From assembly GCA_020793565.1 (NCBI GenBank), contig DQIP01000222.1, positions 1 through 35,835 of the forward strand: DNA of 35,835 bases, in the 5' to 3' direction. Positions 1 through 9,693 of this stretch are shown here, one piece after another. Position numbers and translations under genes: made by a program. Every line of letters starts with the position of its first letter. Within the stretch, counting starts at the first letter, position 1. Origin of the DNA: Candidatus Methanovorans sp. Lineage in GTDB: Archaea; Halobacteriota; Methanosarcinia; Methanosarcinales; Methanosarcinaceae. Below the pieces are notes generated by a model. It made no database searches, was not told where the DNA came from, and saw only the letters and a program-made list of their open reading frames with translations.

Positions 1-363
1 ATTTCATTACTGATAATGCATGCCACAGTAGGGTCACTCCGAATGGAGGGAGTGGCATTTCTGCAATTCAAGATATGAGTTTCTTGTCACAGCGCCGCAG
101 GCGGCGTATTCCAAACATTAACATATACCACTTTCACTTTTGTGTACTCTATTTTCCTCTTTTGTGCAGGCGAATTGCCCAGGTGTCAAAAACCGCTGAA
201 CAAATACAATTCCGCTAATCGTAAAGTGAAAGGAAAAATAACTGAAAGAAAAAAATATTTCATCCGAATATCATTTAAAACAGTAGGATAAACGCTACAA
301 TCCATATCTTCTATTTCATAATTTCAGCAGGTGTATCACAAGTAACATAATATGCAAGGATTC
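1..363. other. Gene-free left flank
   Basis: I see no convincing gene here. The stretch contains a short hairpin near 39-58 (CACTCC against GGGAGTG) and a perfect GC palindrome at 93-106 (CGCCGC-AG-GCGGCG); the rest is AT-rich. It lies downstream of pycA, so either hairpin could help end that transcript, but no T-tract follows them on the minus strand. The right end (356-363) is the left target duplication of the element at 364-476. Confidence 0.4.
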
Positions 364-476
364 GTATCCACTTCAAAAAGCAGGGTAATATGCATATTTG
401 GATTATAGAAACCAAGTGCATAAGCAGCTTTCAATTTCAAAATGGAACCAGTTACCCTTAGATTTGAAGCGGATAC
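364..476. mobile_element. MITE A, copy 1 (113 bp, 8-bp target duplication)
   Basis: The ends are imperfect inverted repeats of about 25 bp: the left begins GTATCCACTTCAAA and the right, read in reverse complement, begins GTATCCGCTTCAAA. Both arms end in a GGGTAA block. The element is flanked by perfect 8-bp direct repeats AAGGATTC at 356-363 and 477-484. A related element in the same orientation, with its own 8-bp duplication, lies at 30468-30581. No open frame is present, so it would be non-autonomous and moved by a transposase encoded elsewhere. It sits just downstream of the pycA stop codon. Confidence 0.8.
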
Positions 477-518
477 AAGGATTCGATTAAAGCATAGCAG
501 GAAACCTGTAAAGGTTCA

Positions 519-2000
519 CTACTTCGCCTGATCCTTAGCAGCACTCACATAAGCCCCGATGGCCGCACTTACCGCTGCAACCTTCTGGTTGCAATTATCG
601 AGTGCAGACGCAAGTGTAGCGCCTTTTTCGGCATCATCCTTGACGATGTTTTTCACCTCATCAATTATGTTATAGTCATCGATAAAGTGAGTTGTGAGGT
701 CTCCACTTCTGAATGCCTCATGCCTGAGTACAGCCTTGTGGAATGGAATATTGGTAGTAACACCTATAACCACATATTCATACAGTGCCCGCTCCATCCT
801 TGCGATCGCTTCCTCACGGTCGCGCCCCCAGACACTCAATTTAGAGATCATTGAATCATAATACGGCGATATTGTATAACCCACGTGTACTCCGCTATCT
901 ATCCGAACACCCGGCCCCCCTGCAGACCGGTATCTCCGGATCTTGCCAGGGGATGGTGCAAAATCGTTTAGCGGGTCTTCAGCATTGATCCGGCATTCAA
1001 TTGCCCAGCCATTGATCTTAATATCCTCCTGACTGTATGGCAACCTGTCACCACAAGCAATGTGCATCTGGTCTTTCGCAAGGTCTATACCAGTCACCAG
1101 TTCGGTTATGGTGTGCTCAACCTGAAGGCGCGTATTCACTTCAAGGAAATAATACTCACCCTTTGAGTAAAGGAACTCCACCGTACCTGCATTCTCATAA
1201 CCAATCGCTTTTGCAGCTTTTATGGCTGTTCCACCCATCTCTTCACGAAGTTCCGGTGTCATTATAGGTGATGGTGCTTCCTCTATCAATTTCTGGTGCC
1301 TGCGCTGAATGGAACATTCCCTGTCTGACACATAAACCACATTCCCATGCTTATCCGCAAGTATCTGGAACTCGATATGCCTCGGCTCATCCACATATTT
1401 CTCAATAAAAACAGTTGAATCGCCAAATGCCGATTTTGCCACAGATTTGATCATAGTAAGCGCATGGCCGAACTCATCCTTTGAATACACGATCTTCATA
1501 CCGATCCCACCACCGCCTGCAGAAGCCTTGATGATCACGGGATATCCGATAGAATCTGCGATCTCCACAGCCTCTTCCACATCCTCGATCGGTTTTTCAG
1601 TGCCAGGTACAACAGGAACACCTGCTTTGATCATAGCAGTACGTGCTGCAATTTTGCTTCCCATCTGCTCAATGACATTGCTCGGGGGGCCAATAAATGT
1701 TATTTCATTTTCTTCGCACTTTTTTGCAAAAACAGCATTTTCAGACAAAAATCCATATCCTGGATGGATACCATCAGCACCTGACTTTTTTGCGACATCA
1801 ATTATTACATCCATATTCAGGTAACTCTGGCTGGATGGTGCCGGGCCTATAGGATAAGCATCATCTGCGTATTTTGCAAAAATTGCATTCTTGTCCGCTT
1901 CCGAATACACAGCAACAGTAGGAACACCCAATTCGCGGCATGCACGCATAGCACGGATTGCGATCTCACCCCTGTTTGCAACGAGAACTTTATTAAACAT
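519..2000 (-). CDS. pycA: Pyruvate carboxylase subunit A (biotin carboxylase)
   Basis: The ATP-dependent biotin carboxylase half of two-subunit archaeal pyruvate carboxylase: it carboxylates the biotin carried on PycB, using bicarbonate. The 493 residues match the family length. Visible features are the N-terminal fold ([10 protein letters not shown]), [10 protein letters not shown] near residue 79, the ATP-grasp glycine loop [12 protein letters not shown] at about 158-169, the catalytic [10 protein letters not shown] at 287-296 and the C-terminal biotin carboxylase domain. The stretch [20 protein letters not shown] is also typical. It lies 24 bp downstream of pycB on the same strand, so the two are surely cotranscribed. 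Acetyl-CoA/propionyl-CoA carboxylase has a similar subunit, but the PycB partner settles the assignment. Confidence 0.95.
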   Translation of the reverse strand: MFNKVLVANRGEIAIRAMRACRELGVPTVAVYSEADKNAIFAKYADDAYPIGPAPSSQSYLNMDVIIDVAKKSGADGIHPGYGFLSENAVFAKKCEENEITFIGPPSNVIEQMGSKIAARTAMIKAGVPVVPGTEKPIEDVEEAVEIADSIGYPVIIKASAGGGGIGMKIVYSKDEFGHALTMIKSVAKSAFGDSTVFIEKYVDEPRHIEFQILADKHGNVVYVSDRECSIQRRHQKLIEEAPSPIMTPELREEMGGTAIKAAKAIGYENAGTVEFLYSKGEYYFLEVNTRLQVEHTITELVTGIDLAKDQMHIACGDRLPYSQEDIKINGWAIECRINAEDPLNDFAPSPGKIRRYRSAGGPGVRIDSGVHVGYTISPYYDSMISKLSVWGRDREEAIARMERALYEYVVIGVTTNIPFHKAVLRHEAFRSGDLTTHFIDDYNIIDEVKNIVKDDAEKGATLASALDNCNQKVAAVSAAIGAYVSAAKDQAK

Positions 2001-2024
2001 GATTCTTACTTCCAGGTCTTATCC

Positions 2025-3746
2025 TTATTCTATTGCCATTAGCACATCGCCGGAACTTACCGAATCACCGTCAGCAATGAATATCTCCTTCACAACACCG
2101 CGATGTGGTGTATGTACTCCATTTTCCATCTTCATTGCCTCAATGACACATATCGTATCTCCTTCTGCAACAGTATCACCAACCTCAACTTCGATCGATA
2201 ACACAATGCCCTGCATGGAACTGGTGACTGCACCCTCTACAGGTCCAGGCGTAACTTTTGCCGGTGCATCTGCAATCGACACAACACCACCGGTGGGTTC
2301 TATCTTCACATCAAATACGTCGCCGTCAACCTCAACCCTGAATTCCGTAGGAATTGCAGATGATGGTGCACAGACGTCTGCTTCTGCCCTGACAGGCACA
2401 AGAACTTCTTCTTCAGCCTCACCTTTCAAAAACTTCGGAGCAATTGCAGGATAGAGAATATAAGTCAGCACATCCTCTTCCTTTTTCACAAGACCGAGAC
2501 TTTCTGCTTCCTTTTTCATGCGCTCATATTCCGGTTCCAAAAGATCAGCCGGACGGCATGTTATCGGTTCTTCATCACCTATGATCTTTGCGATCATCTC
2601 ATCGCTGATAGGTGCAGGTGAACGACCATATAAACCCCTCACATAATCCTTTACCTCATTAGGAACTACCTTATATCGTTCGCCCATAAGCACATTCATA
2701 ACAGCCTGCGTTCCCACTATCTGGCTCGTTGGCGTAACAAGAGGCGGATACCCAAGTTCAGCGCGAACCCTTGGCATCTCTGCGAGTACATCGTCGTACT
2801 TGTCGAGTGCATTCTGCTCTTTTAACTGTGAAACAAGATTAGACAGCATTCCGCCTGGTATCTGGTACAAAAGAACGTTCGTATCGATCTGCTCTGATAT
2901 CGGGTCAAGAATACCGCGATACTCATCTTTTAACCTCTTGAAATACGCAGCGATCCCTGCCATAAGTTCAAGGTCAAGTTCAGTATCATAAGGTGTTCCG
3001 GCAAGTGCTGCAACCATTGTTTCAGTAGGTGGCTGTGATGTTCCCCCGGATAATGGGGATAGTGCCGTATCCAATATATCCACACCTGCCTCACTGGCTG
3101 CCATATAACTCATCGGTGCCATGCCTGATGTGCAGTGGCAGTGAAGTGCGATTGGAAGGGATACTTCTTTTTTGATGGCCTTTATGATAACATGTGCTTC
3201 ATGAGGTGAGAGAAGGCCAGCCATATCCTTTATGCACAGGGAATCGCATTCAAGTTGCTCCAGGTCCTTTGCAAGTTCCACGTACATTTCAACTGTGTGC
3301 ACCGGACTGATCGTATAACAGACAGTACCCTGCACATGTGCACCTTCCCGGTTTGCCACTCTGATCGCAGTTTCCATATTACGCACGTCATTTACCGCAT
3401 CGAATATCCTGAATATATCAATGCCGTTATCATGTGCCTTTGTGACAAACTTGTCAACCACATCATCGGAATAATGGCGATATCCTACCAGGTTCTGACC
3501 CCGGAGAAGCATCTGTGCAGGAGTATCTGGCATGTGTTTTTTAAGTTCCCGTAAGCGTTCCCACGGGTCTTCATTAAGGTACCTGATACATGTATCAAAA
3601 GTTGCTCCTCCCCACATCTCAAGGGAAAAATATCCGACCTGATCCAATTTTTCAACGATGGGTAACATATCACGCGTACGCATACGCGTGGCAAGAAGGG
3701 ATTGATGTGCATCCCGAAGAATTGTTTCTGTAAGTTTGACTTTCAT
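2025..3746 (-). CDS. pycB: Pyruvate carboxylase subunit B (carboxyltransferase + biotin carrier)
   Basis: Transfers the carboxyl group from carboxybiotin to pyruvate, giving oxaloacetate for aspartate-family amino acids and the partial citrate cycle of methanogens. Of its 573 residues, the first 300 or so form the TIM-barrel carboxyltransferase: RDAHQSL at 11-17, the metal ligands HCHC around 202-205 and CIKDMAG with Lys173, the position usually carbamylated. A conserved PycB helical domain follows. The C-terminus is a biotinyl domain with EAMKMEN, biotinylated lysine near 539. An alanine/proline-rich linker (about 485-500) joins the parts. Oxaloacetate decarboxylase alpha subunit is similar, but no beta or gamma membrane subunit is nearby. 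First gene of pycB-pycA. Confidence 0.95.
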   Translation of the reverse strand: MKVKLTETILRDAHQSLLATRMRTRDMLPIVEKLDQVGYFSLEMWGGATFDTCIRYLNEDPWERLRELKKHMPDTPAQMLLRGQNLVGYRHYSDDVVDKFVTKAHDNGIDIFRIFDAVNDVRNMETAIRVANREGAHVQGTVCYTISPVHTVEMYVELAKDLEQLECDSLCIKDMAGLLSPHEAHVIIKAIKKEVSLPIALHCHCTSGMAPMSYMAASEAGVDILDTALSPLSGGTSQPPTETMVAALAGTPYDTELDLELMAGIAAYFKRLKDEYRGILDPISEQIDTNVLLYQIPGGMLSNLVSQLKEQNALDKYDDVLAEMPRVRAELGYPPLVTPTSQIVGTQAVMNVLMGERYKVVPNEVKDYVRGLYGRSPAPISDEMIAKIIGDEEPITCRPADLLEPEYERMKKEAESLGLVKKEEDVLTYILYPAIAPKFLKGEAEEEVLVPVRAEADVCAPSSAIPTEFRVEVDGDVFDVKIEPTGGVVSIADAPAKVTPGPVEGAVTSSMQGIVLSIEVEVGDTVAEGDTICVIEAMKMENGVHTPHRGVVKEIFIADGDSVSSGDVLMAIE

Positions 3747-4181
3747 TAAACACCTCTGTGGATAAGAAATATTGGTTATTTTGTGTATTAGTTGATGATT
3801 GACTGTGCTAAATGAAATTGTACCTAATTGTATAACTCCTTTTATGTAGTTTCTGGTATTGGTTTATATGCAAAATGTTATATGCCGTGTTTGGCAGCAA
3901 CTTGTTTTTTGGGTGTATATTTCGGGTATGTAAAATGATTTTGTCAAGTATTTTGGTGCTAGACCAAATACCGATTTATACCCGGAAATTGTTTCGTAAG
4001 TGGCGAATGAGCGTTCGTTTGCTCGAATATCTTGTATTCGGACACGTTTACAATTAACTTTAACTTACACAAAGGGCAGTCTTTAAGTCCGAGTAATTTA
4101 TCTATATTATAATTATCATTATCACTTATTACTAGATTCACCATACATAACATAAAGATTCAACACATCGGGAGATTTTCA
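3747..4181. promoter_or_regulatory. Divergent promoter region between pycBA and thrC
   Basis: This 435-bp AT-rich stretch has no credible gene. Two direct copies of TTATATGC lie at 3864-3871 and 3878-3885; read toward pycB they are GCATATAA, TATA-box-like, which would give a leader of roughly 90 nt. On the thrC side an AT-rich TATA-like block spans about 4096-4112, and the SD-like GGGAGATT lies just before the start at 4182. Positions are judged by eye only. Confidence 0.4.
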
Positions 4182-5396
4182 ATGTACCACTTAAAATGCA
4201 TCGAATGCGGCAGGAAATATTCAAAAACAGATGTAGTCTATACATGTGAATGTGGCGGGCTGCTAGACGTGATCTATGATTACAAATCGATTGAATTTGA
4301 CATGGACCAGATCAAAAATGTACCCCCGTCTGTCTGGAAATACCGCAAACTCCTTCCGATTGAGAGGGAACCGGTATCGATAAGTGAAGGTGGAACGCCG
4401 CTCTATAAGTGTGATCGGCTTGCAGAAAAGATCGGTATTAAGGAACTTTATGTCAAGCATGAGGGTATGAACCCGACAGGTTCATTCAAGGACAGGGGGA
4501 TGACTGTTGGTGTATCAAAGGCTCTTGAACTTGGCATGAAGACCATTGCATGTGCATCCACGGGAAATACATCTGCATCGCTTGCAATATACGGTGCAAA
4601 AGCAAATATTCCTGCAGTCGTGCTGTTGCCTGAAGGAAAAGTAGCACTTGGAAAGGTTGCACAGGCATTGATGCATGGTGGAAAAGTGTTGAGCATTCGC
4701 GGCAATTTCGATGAGGCGCTTGTACTTGTGCGCAAACTGTGTGATGAAGAGAAGTTCTATTTACTGAATTCCATTAATCCGTACAGGCTTGAGGGACAGA
4801 AGACCATCGGTTTTGAGATCGTTGACCAGCTTGGGATCCGGGTTCCTGATAGGGTGGTGCTACCTGTGGGCAATGCAGGAAATATTACCGCAATTTACAA
4901 AGGTTTCAAGGAATTCATGAAACTTGGTGTTACTGACAGCGTTCCGAAAATGACAGGTATCCAGACGGAGGGTGCATCACCGATCGTGAATGCAATAAAG
5001 GATGGGGCGGACGATATCACGCCTGTGATGAACCCTGAAACGGTTGCGACTGCGATCCGTATCGGTGATCCGGTCAATGCACGCAAAGCACTGCTCGCGA
5101 TCCGTGAATCGAACGGTACGGCAGAAACGGTAACTGATGAGGAACTCCTCCAGGCGCAGAAAGACCTTGCACAACTTGAAGGGATCGGTGTTGAGCCTGC
5201 AAGTGCCACATCTGTGGCAGGGCTTAAGAAACTGGTCGATGCAGGTGTTATCGGACGGGATGAAACTGTTGTGTGTGTCACCACAGGCCACCTGTTAAAG
5301 GATCCCGAAACAGCTATCGGCCAATGTGCCGAACCTGTCATTGTGGATGCGACGATCGAAGCGATCAGGGATGCCGTTTTCGCTGACAGGCAATAA
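4182..5396 (+). CDS. thrC: Threonine synthase
   Basis: PLP enzyme that converts O-phosphohomoserine to threonine. The 404 residues begin with a zinc-ribbon-like module (C6, C9, C22, C24) common in archaeal threonine synthases. The fold type II PLP core follows: the Schiff-base lysine is K103 in NPTGSFKDRGM, the phosphate-binding loop is PVGNAGN near 226, and SEGGTPLYKCDRL is the typical substrate-loop start. The frame ends 8 bp before the first possible start of the leucyl-tRNA synthetase, so the two are probably cotranscribed. An SD-like GGGAG precedes the ATG. Confidence 0.95.
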   Translation: MYHLKCIECGRKYSKTDVVYTCECGGLLDVIYDYKSIEFDMDQIKNVPPSVWKYRKLLPIEREPVSISEGGTPLYKCDRLAEKIGIKELYVKHEGMNPTGSFKDRGMTVGVSKALELGMKTIACASTGNTSASLAIYGAKANIPAVVLLPEGKVALGKVAQALMHGGKVLSIRGNFDEALVLVRKLCDEEKFYLLNSINPYRLEGQKTIGFEIVDQLGIRVPDRVVLPVGNAGNITAIYKGFKEFMKLGVTDSVPKMTGIQTEGASPIVNAIKDGADDITPVMNPETVATAIRIGDPVNARKALLAIRESNGTAETVTDEELLQAQKDLAQLEGIGVEPASATSVAGLKKLVDAGVIGRDETVVCVTTGHLLKDPETAIGQCAEPVIVDATIEAIRDAVFADRQ

Positions 5397-5425
5397 AAGG
5401 TAATATGCGAAATTTTGGTGAAACA

Positions 5426-8329
5426 ATGCAGCAGGATTACAAACCACATGCGATCGAGAAAAAATGGCAGGACCTGTGGAGTGAAGGAAGGGTATTTGAA
5501 CCTGAAACCGATGAGAGGGATAAGTTCTTTGTTACTATCCCATATCCATACCTGAACGGAAACCTGCATGCAGGACACACGCGAACTTTTACTATCGGGG
5601 ATGTTGTAGCAAGACATAAGCGCATGCTGGATTACAATGTACTCTTTCCAATGGGATTCCATGTTACAGGCACACCAATTGTCGGGCTTGCCGAACTTAT
5701 CCGGAAAAAAGAACCCCAGACAATGGATGTGTATTCGAAATTCCATGGTATTCCGCAGAATGTGTTGAACACGCTTGATACTCCTGAAAAGATCGTGGAC
5801 TACTTCAAGGTCGAAGCCGAAAAGGCAATGCGATCGATCGGCTATTCTATTGACTGGAGGCGAAAGTTCACCACAACCGATGCGCCGTACAAGAAGTTCA
5901 TTGAATGGCAGTTCAATCTGCTGCACGATAAAGGATTGATCACCAAGGGTTCACATCCTGTTAAATGGTGCCCGAATGATGATAATCCCGTAGAGGATCA
6001 CGATATCCTGCATGGTGAGGGTGCGAATATTGTAGATTATACATTTATTAAGTTCAAGTTCGGTGATATTGTCCTGCCCTGTGCAACACTTCGCCCTGAG
6101 ACCGTTTTTGGAGTTACTAACCTCTGGGTGAATCCTGAAATTGAACATGTGAAGATCAAGGTTGAACAGGATGGAAAAGAGGAATTGTGGATCGTAAGCA
6201 GGGATGCATACCATAAACTTACATTTACTGACAGGACGGTTGAGTTTGTAGAAAACGTGCCATCAGAATCGATAATAGGGGTCAGGGTCAAAAACCCGTT
6301 GACAGGCAACGAGGTCATTACCCTGCCGGCATCGTTCGTGAAATCAGGGAACGGAAGCGGAATTGTGATGAGCGTGCCTGCACATGCGCCTTTTGATTAT
6401 CTTGCATTGCGCGACCTTTATGATAAGGACCTGGGCGGGTTTGGCATTACTGAAGACCTGCGCGAGATCGAGTTCATTTCACTCATCAAGGTTAAGGAAT
6501 TCGGGGAATTTCCGGCAATTGAAGCTGTTGAACAATTCAATGTCAGGGATCAGGATGATCCGCGCGCGGAGGAAGCAACTAAAATAGTGTATCGTCGTGA
6601 GTTCCATGGCGGTGTGCTGAAGGATAATACCGGCAAATATGCGGGTGTGGCTGTATCCAGGATCAAGGATGTGCTTACGCGCGACCTGATCGAGCAGGGG
6701 ATCGGTGAGATATTCTATGAGTTCAGCGAGCCTGTTGTGTGCAGGTGCGGTACTGTATGTGTGGTCAATATGGTCAAAGGGCAGTGGTTCTTGAATTATT
6801 CCGATCCTGACTGGAAGGATAAGGTTTATCGCTGCATCGAAAAAATGGAAATCCTGCCTGGGGATCTTCGGGTTGAGTTCAACAATAAGGTTGATTGGTT
6901 GAAGCACAAGGCATGTGCACGAAAGAAAGGACTTGGTACGAAATTGCCGTTCGATAAGGATTGGCTGATCGAGTCTTTGGGTGATTCTACCATTTATATG
7001 TCATATTATACCATCGCGAAGTTTGTTGAAACCAATGTTGGTAGTGGCGTTACACCCGAACAACTGGTTCCGCAACTGTTCGATTATGTGCTGCTTGGAA
7101 AGGGAAATGTGAATGATGTGTCAGCTGCGAGCGGTGTTGATGCCGTCACACTTGACCGGATGAAGCATGAATTTGAATATTGGTATCCTGTTGACCTGCG
7201 GTCATCCGGCAAGGACCTTGTTCCAAACCACATGTTGTTCTTCCTGTTCCACCATGTTGCGATATTTGATGAGGACAAATGGCCAAAAGCCATTGCAATT
7301 AATGGTTTTGTGTCACTTGAGGGGAAAAAGATGAGCAAGTCGAAAGGTCCGCTTCTGACACTTAGTGATGCTGTGGGGGATTATGGTGCTGATATTTCAA
7401 GGATGTATATCCTTTCAAGCGCTGAACAGATCCAGGATGCGGATTGGAAAAATAGCGGTATCGAGGCTGCAAGAAAACAGGTTGAAAGGTTCTATTCCTT
7501 TGCGAAAGATGTGGTGGATTCGGGTTCAACTTCCGGTATGGGCGGCGAACTGAAACTTATAGACCGCTGGATGCTCAGTAAACTCCAGCACCGGATAAGC
7601 GAGACGAACGATGCTCTTACTCATATCAAGACACGCAATGCACTCCAGAATTCATTTTTCCTGCTGTTCAATGACGTGAAGTGGTACCAGCGGCGTGGCG
7701 GCAGTGCATTGGCCTATGATATACTGGATACATGGGTACGCCTGCTTTCTCCATTCACCCCGCATATCTGCGAGGAGGTATGGGAAGCGATGGGGCACGG
7801 CGAAGGTGATCTGGTTTCATTTTCTTCGTATCCCGAATTTAATGGGGATCTTGTGGACAATGTCGCAGAACTCGCAGAGGAATTGGTGAGCAATACGCTT
7901 TCTGATATTGAGGAGATCGTGAAAGTTACAAAAATGTCACCGAAAGAAGTGATATTGTACACATCCCAGTCATGGAAAACGGATGTGTTCAAACTTGCAA
8001 TCAGTATGCAAAAAGACGGAGAACTGAATGTGGGTACACTGATCAAGACCCTGATGGTAAATCCCGATATGAGGCAGCATGGGAAGGAGATTCCAAAATT
8101 CGTGCAGAAACTTGTGCCTGATATTACAATGATGCATTTGGATACTCTGGAGTTGCTTTGTTGTTTTGGCCTGAACGAAGAGTCAATACTTGGTGAGGCT
8201 ATTGCTTTCTTTGAATCCGAGATCGGATGCCCAGTTAAAGTGTACAGCGCGGATGAACCGGAATACGACCCGCAGAACAAGGCAAGGTTTGCGGTTCCGA
8301 TGCGGCCTGCGATCTATCTTGGGAATTGA
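5426..8329 (+). CDS. leuS: Leucyl-tRNA synthetase (archaeal type)
   Basis: Class Ia synthetase that charges tRNA-Leu. Numbered from the start used here, the HIGH-type motif is HAGH at about 48-51 (within PYLNGNLHAGH) and KMSKS is at about 635-639. The CP1 editing domain is inserted between them (LRPETVFGVTNLWV), and the anticodon-binding and archaeal C-terminal regions follow. I use ATG 5426 (967 aa) because GGTGA at 5417-5421 is a textbook archaeal ribosome binding site at 4-nt spacing and because archaeal LeuRS proteins begin only a few residues before IEKKWQ. An in-frame ATG at 5405 (974 aa) with a weaker AAGGT is the alternative. Follows thrC closely. Confidence 0.96.
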   Translation: MQQDYKPHAIEKKWQDLWSEGRVFEPETDERDKFFVTIPYPYLNGNLHAGHTRTFTIGDVVARHKRMLDYNVLFPMGFHVTGTPIVGLAELIRKKEPQTMDVYSKFHGIPQNVLNTLDTPEKIVDYFKVEAEKAMRSIGYSIDWRRKFTTTDAPYKKFIEWQFNLLHDKGLITKGSHPVKWCPNDDNPVEDHDILHGEGANIVDYTFIKFKFGDIVLPCATLRPETVFGVTNLWVNPEIEHVKIKVEQDGKEELWIVSRDAYHKLTFTDRTVEFVENVPSESIIGVRVKNPLTGNEVITLPASFVKSGNGSGIVMSVPAHAPFDYLALRDLYDKDLGGFGITEDLREIEFISLIKVKEFGEFPAIEAVEQFNVRDQDDPRAEEATKIVYRREFHGGVLKDNTGKYAGVAVSRIKDVLTRDLIEQGIGEIFYEFSEPVVCRCGTVCVVNMVKGQWFLNYSDPDWKDKVYRCIEKMEILPGDLRVEFNNKVDWLKHKACARKKGLGTKLPFDKDWLIESLGDSTIYMSYYTIAKFVETNVGSGVTPEQLVPQLFDYVLLGKGNVNDVSAASGVDAVTLDRMKHEFEYWYPVDLRSSGKDLVPNHMLFFLFHHVAIFDEDKWPKAIAINGFVSLEGKKMSKSKGPLLTLSDAVGDYGADISRMYILSSAEQIQDADWKNSGIEAARKQVERFYSFAKDVVDSGSTSGMGGELKLIDRWMLSKLQHRISETNDALTHIKTRNALQNSFFLLFNDVKWYQRRGGSALAYDILDTWVRLLSPFTPHICEEVWEAMGHGEGDLVSFSSYPEFNGDLVDNVAELAEELVSNTLSDIEEIVKVTKMSPKEVILYTSQSWKTDVFKLAISMQKDGELNVGTLIKTLMVNPDMRQHGKEIPKFVQKLVPDITMMHLDTLELLCCFGLNEESILGEAIAFFESEIGCPVKVYSADEPEYDPQNKARFAVPMRPAIYLGN

Positions 8330-8359
8330 GTTAAATTGGTGGTATGCATCCCCCGGTCA

Positions 8360-8384
8360 ATTGGACCCAGTTCAAAAGTCCAAT
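8360..8384 (+). terminator. Hairpin after leuS
   Basis: A perfect 7-bp inverted repeat, ATTGGAC and GTCCAAT, is separated by an 11-nt loop 30 bp past the leuS stop. No T-tract follows, so a role in ending or protecting the 3' end is only inferred from position. It could equally be a leader structure for the next gene. Confidence 0.3.
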
Positions 8385-8498
8385 CATTTCAGTGAATATG
8401 TTAAGTGGAAGGTGTCAAATTCACGGCAGATATATTATTCACTCACACCAAAACACAGTTCAATGCCACCACCAGGATCCCACTTCCAAAAAACAAAC

Positions 8499-9455
8499 AT
8501 GATAATCGCAAACCTGAAATTCCCAAACAACCTATTTCTTGCCCCGATGGCAAATGTCACCAACCTGGCATTTCGGATGCTGTGCAAAAAATACGGTGCA
8601 GCCCTTACATATTCGGAAATGATCAGTGCAAATGCAATTGTGCGCCAGGGCGAAAAGTCCATGCAGCGCGGGTTGACATGTGAAGACGAGCAGCCGTTCT
8701 GCATCCAGGTATTCGGTAATTCCTCGGATACCATAACAGAGGCTGCCCGGATACTTGAAGAAGCCTACCGACCAGCAATAATCGATGTCAACATGGGTTG
8801 CCCCGCACCCACTGTCACAAAACAGGAATGCGGGTCGGCTTTGCTCAACTCGCCAGAACTGATCCATAATATCATCAGTGATCTCACAGGTAATATCAGC
8901 ACACCTGTAAGCGCAAAGATCCGTGTGCTCGATTCTATGGAAAAGACGCTTAAGATCGCAAGGACGATAGAAAGTGCAGGTGCGTGTGCCATCACCATAC
9001 ATGGCAGGACAAGAGAGCAAATGTATAGTGGTACTTCCAGCCTTGAATATGCAAAGAGGATTAAAAAGGAACTGTCCATTCCAGTAATTGTCAACGGTGA
9101 CATAAAAGACGGGATATCTGCAAAGCACGCACTTGAATATACGGAATGTGACGGTTTGATGATCGGGCGTGCTGCGATTGGGACCCCTTACATCTTCAGG
9201 CGCATTTCACATTACCTGGAAAACGGTGAGCCGCTTGAAACAAACCACTGCATCCAGCAGGTGAATGATTTCATCGAATACACAAAACTGGTAGGGAAAT
9301 ATAATATATTCTCACCCGGTAACATCAAGGCGCAGTCCAAAGCATTCACAAAAGGAGTTGCAGACAGCCGGATCATACGCGGTAAACTCAACAGCGCACA
9401 CACTATTGGATCGATAATGGATGTGATGCATGGAATGTGCGATGAGACATCCTAA
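8499..9455 (+). CDS. tRNA-dihydrouridine synthase family protein
   Basis: FMN-dependent TIM-barrel enzyme of the Dus family, which reduces uridines in tRNA D-loops. Seen are the N-terminal FMN-binding LAPMANVTNLAFR, the catalytic-cysteine motif NMGCPAPTVTKQECGSALL, the substrate region TIHGRTREQMYSG, VIVNGDI and the phosphate-binding GLMIGRAAIGTPYIF. The 318-residue length fits. The start is uncertain: ATG 8499 (MIIANLKF) matches the family N-terminus but has no SD; ATG 8463 lies about 28 bp past a TATA-like block (8430-8437) and could be a leaderless start. A longer frame beginning at 8190 overlaps leuS and is not credible. Which tRNA position is modified cannot be told. Confidence 0.9.
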   Translation: MIIANLKFPNNLFLAPMANVTNLAFRMLCKKYGAALTYSEMISANAIVRQGEKSMQRGLTCEDEQPFCIQVFGNSSDTITEAARILEEAYRPAIIDVNMGCPAPTVTKQECGSALLNSPELIHNIISDLTGNISTPVSAKIRVLDSMEKTLKIARTIESAGACAITIHGRTREQMYSGTSSLEYAKRIKKELSIPVIVNGDIKDGISAKHALEYTECDGLMIGRAAIGTPYIFRRISHYLENGEPLETNHCIQQVNDFIEYTKLVGKYNIFSPGNIKAQSKAFTKGVADSRIIRGKLNSAHTIGSIMDVMHGMCDETS

Positions 9456-9693
9456 AATCAAGCCATAAGTGCTTGATTTACCGAAAGACTAAATACTAAT
9501 TTACACCATTAAACATTGCATTTACAACCCTTTCAATCAGTACGTAAATGTACGTAATTCATCAACAGTTTACATATAATAGTTATTAGCGCAAATATAA
9601 TTAAATTGTAGACATGATTAAATATAATTGTGATTCTAGTATATAGGAATTTTAAAACTTATTCCCCACATATTATTATGGAGATATAAATAG
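9456..9693 (+). promoter_or_regulatory. porGDAB upstream region with paired TACGTA boxes
   Basis: A 238-bp AT-rich gap upstream of the por operon. At 9541-9556 the palindrome TACGTA occurs twice exactly 10 bp apart (TACGTAAATGTACGTA), one helical turn, immediately before a TATA-like TTTACATATAAT at about 9569-9580. This spacing is what a dimeric regulator bound just upstream of the BRE/TATA would show. A GGAGA element lies before the porG start. The promoter role is inferred. Confidence 0.45.

Noticed and set aside
93-106. Perfect palindrome CGCCGC-AG-GCGGCG as an operator
   Set aside because: Too short and isolated; no gene starts next to it within the window.
4010-4050. A tRNA or small RNA from GCGTTCGTTTGCTCGAAT
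   Set aside because: A four-base stem only; no cloverleaf can be drawn. No tRNA was found anywhere in the window.
8190-8498. N-terminal extension of the dihydrouridine synthase
   Set aside because: The added part overlaps leuS in another frame and has no similarity to the family.
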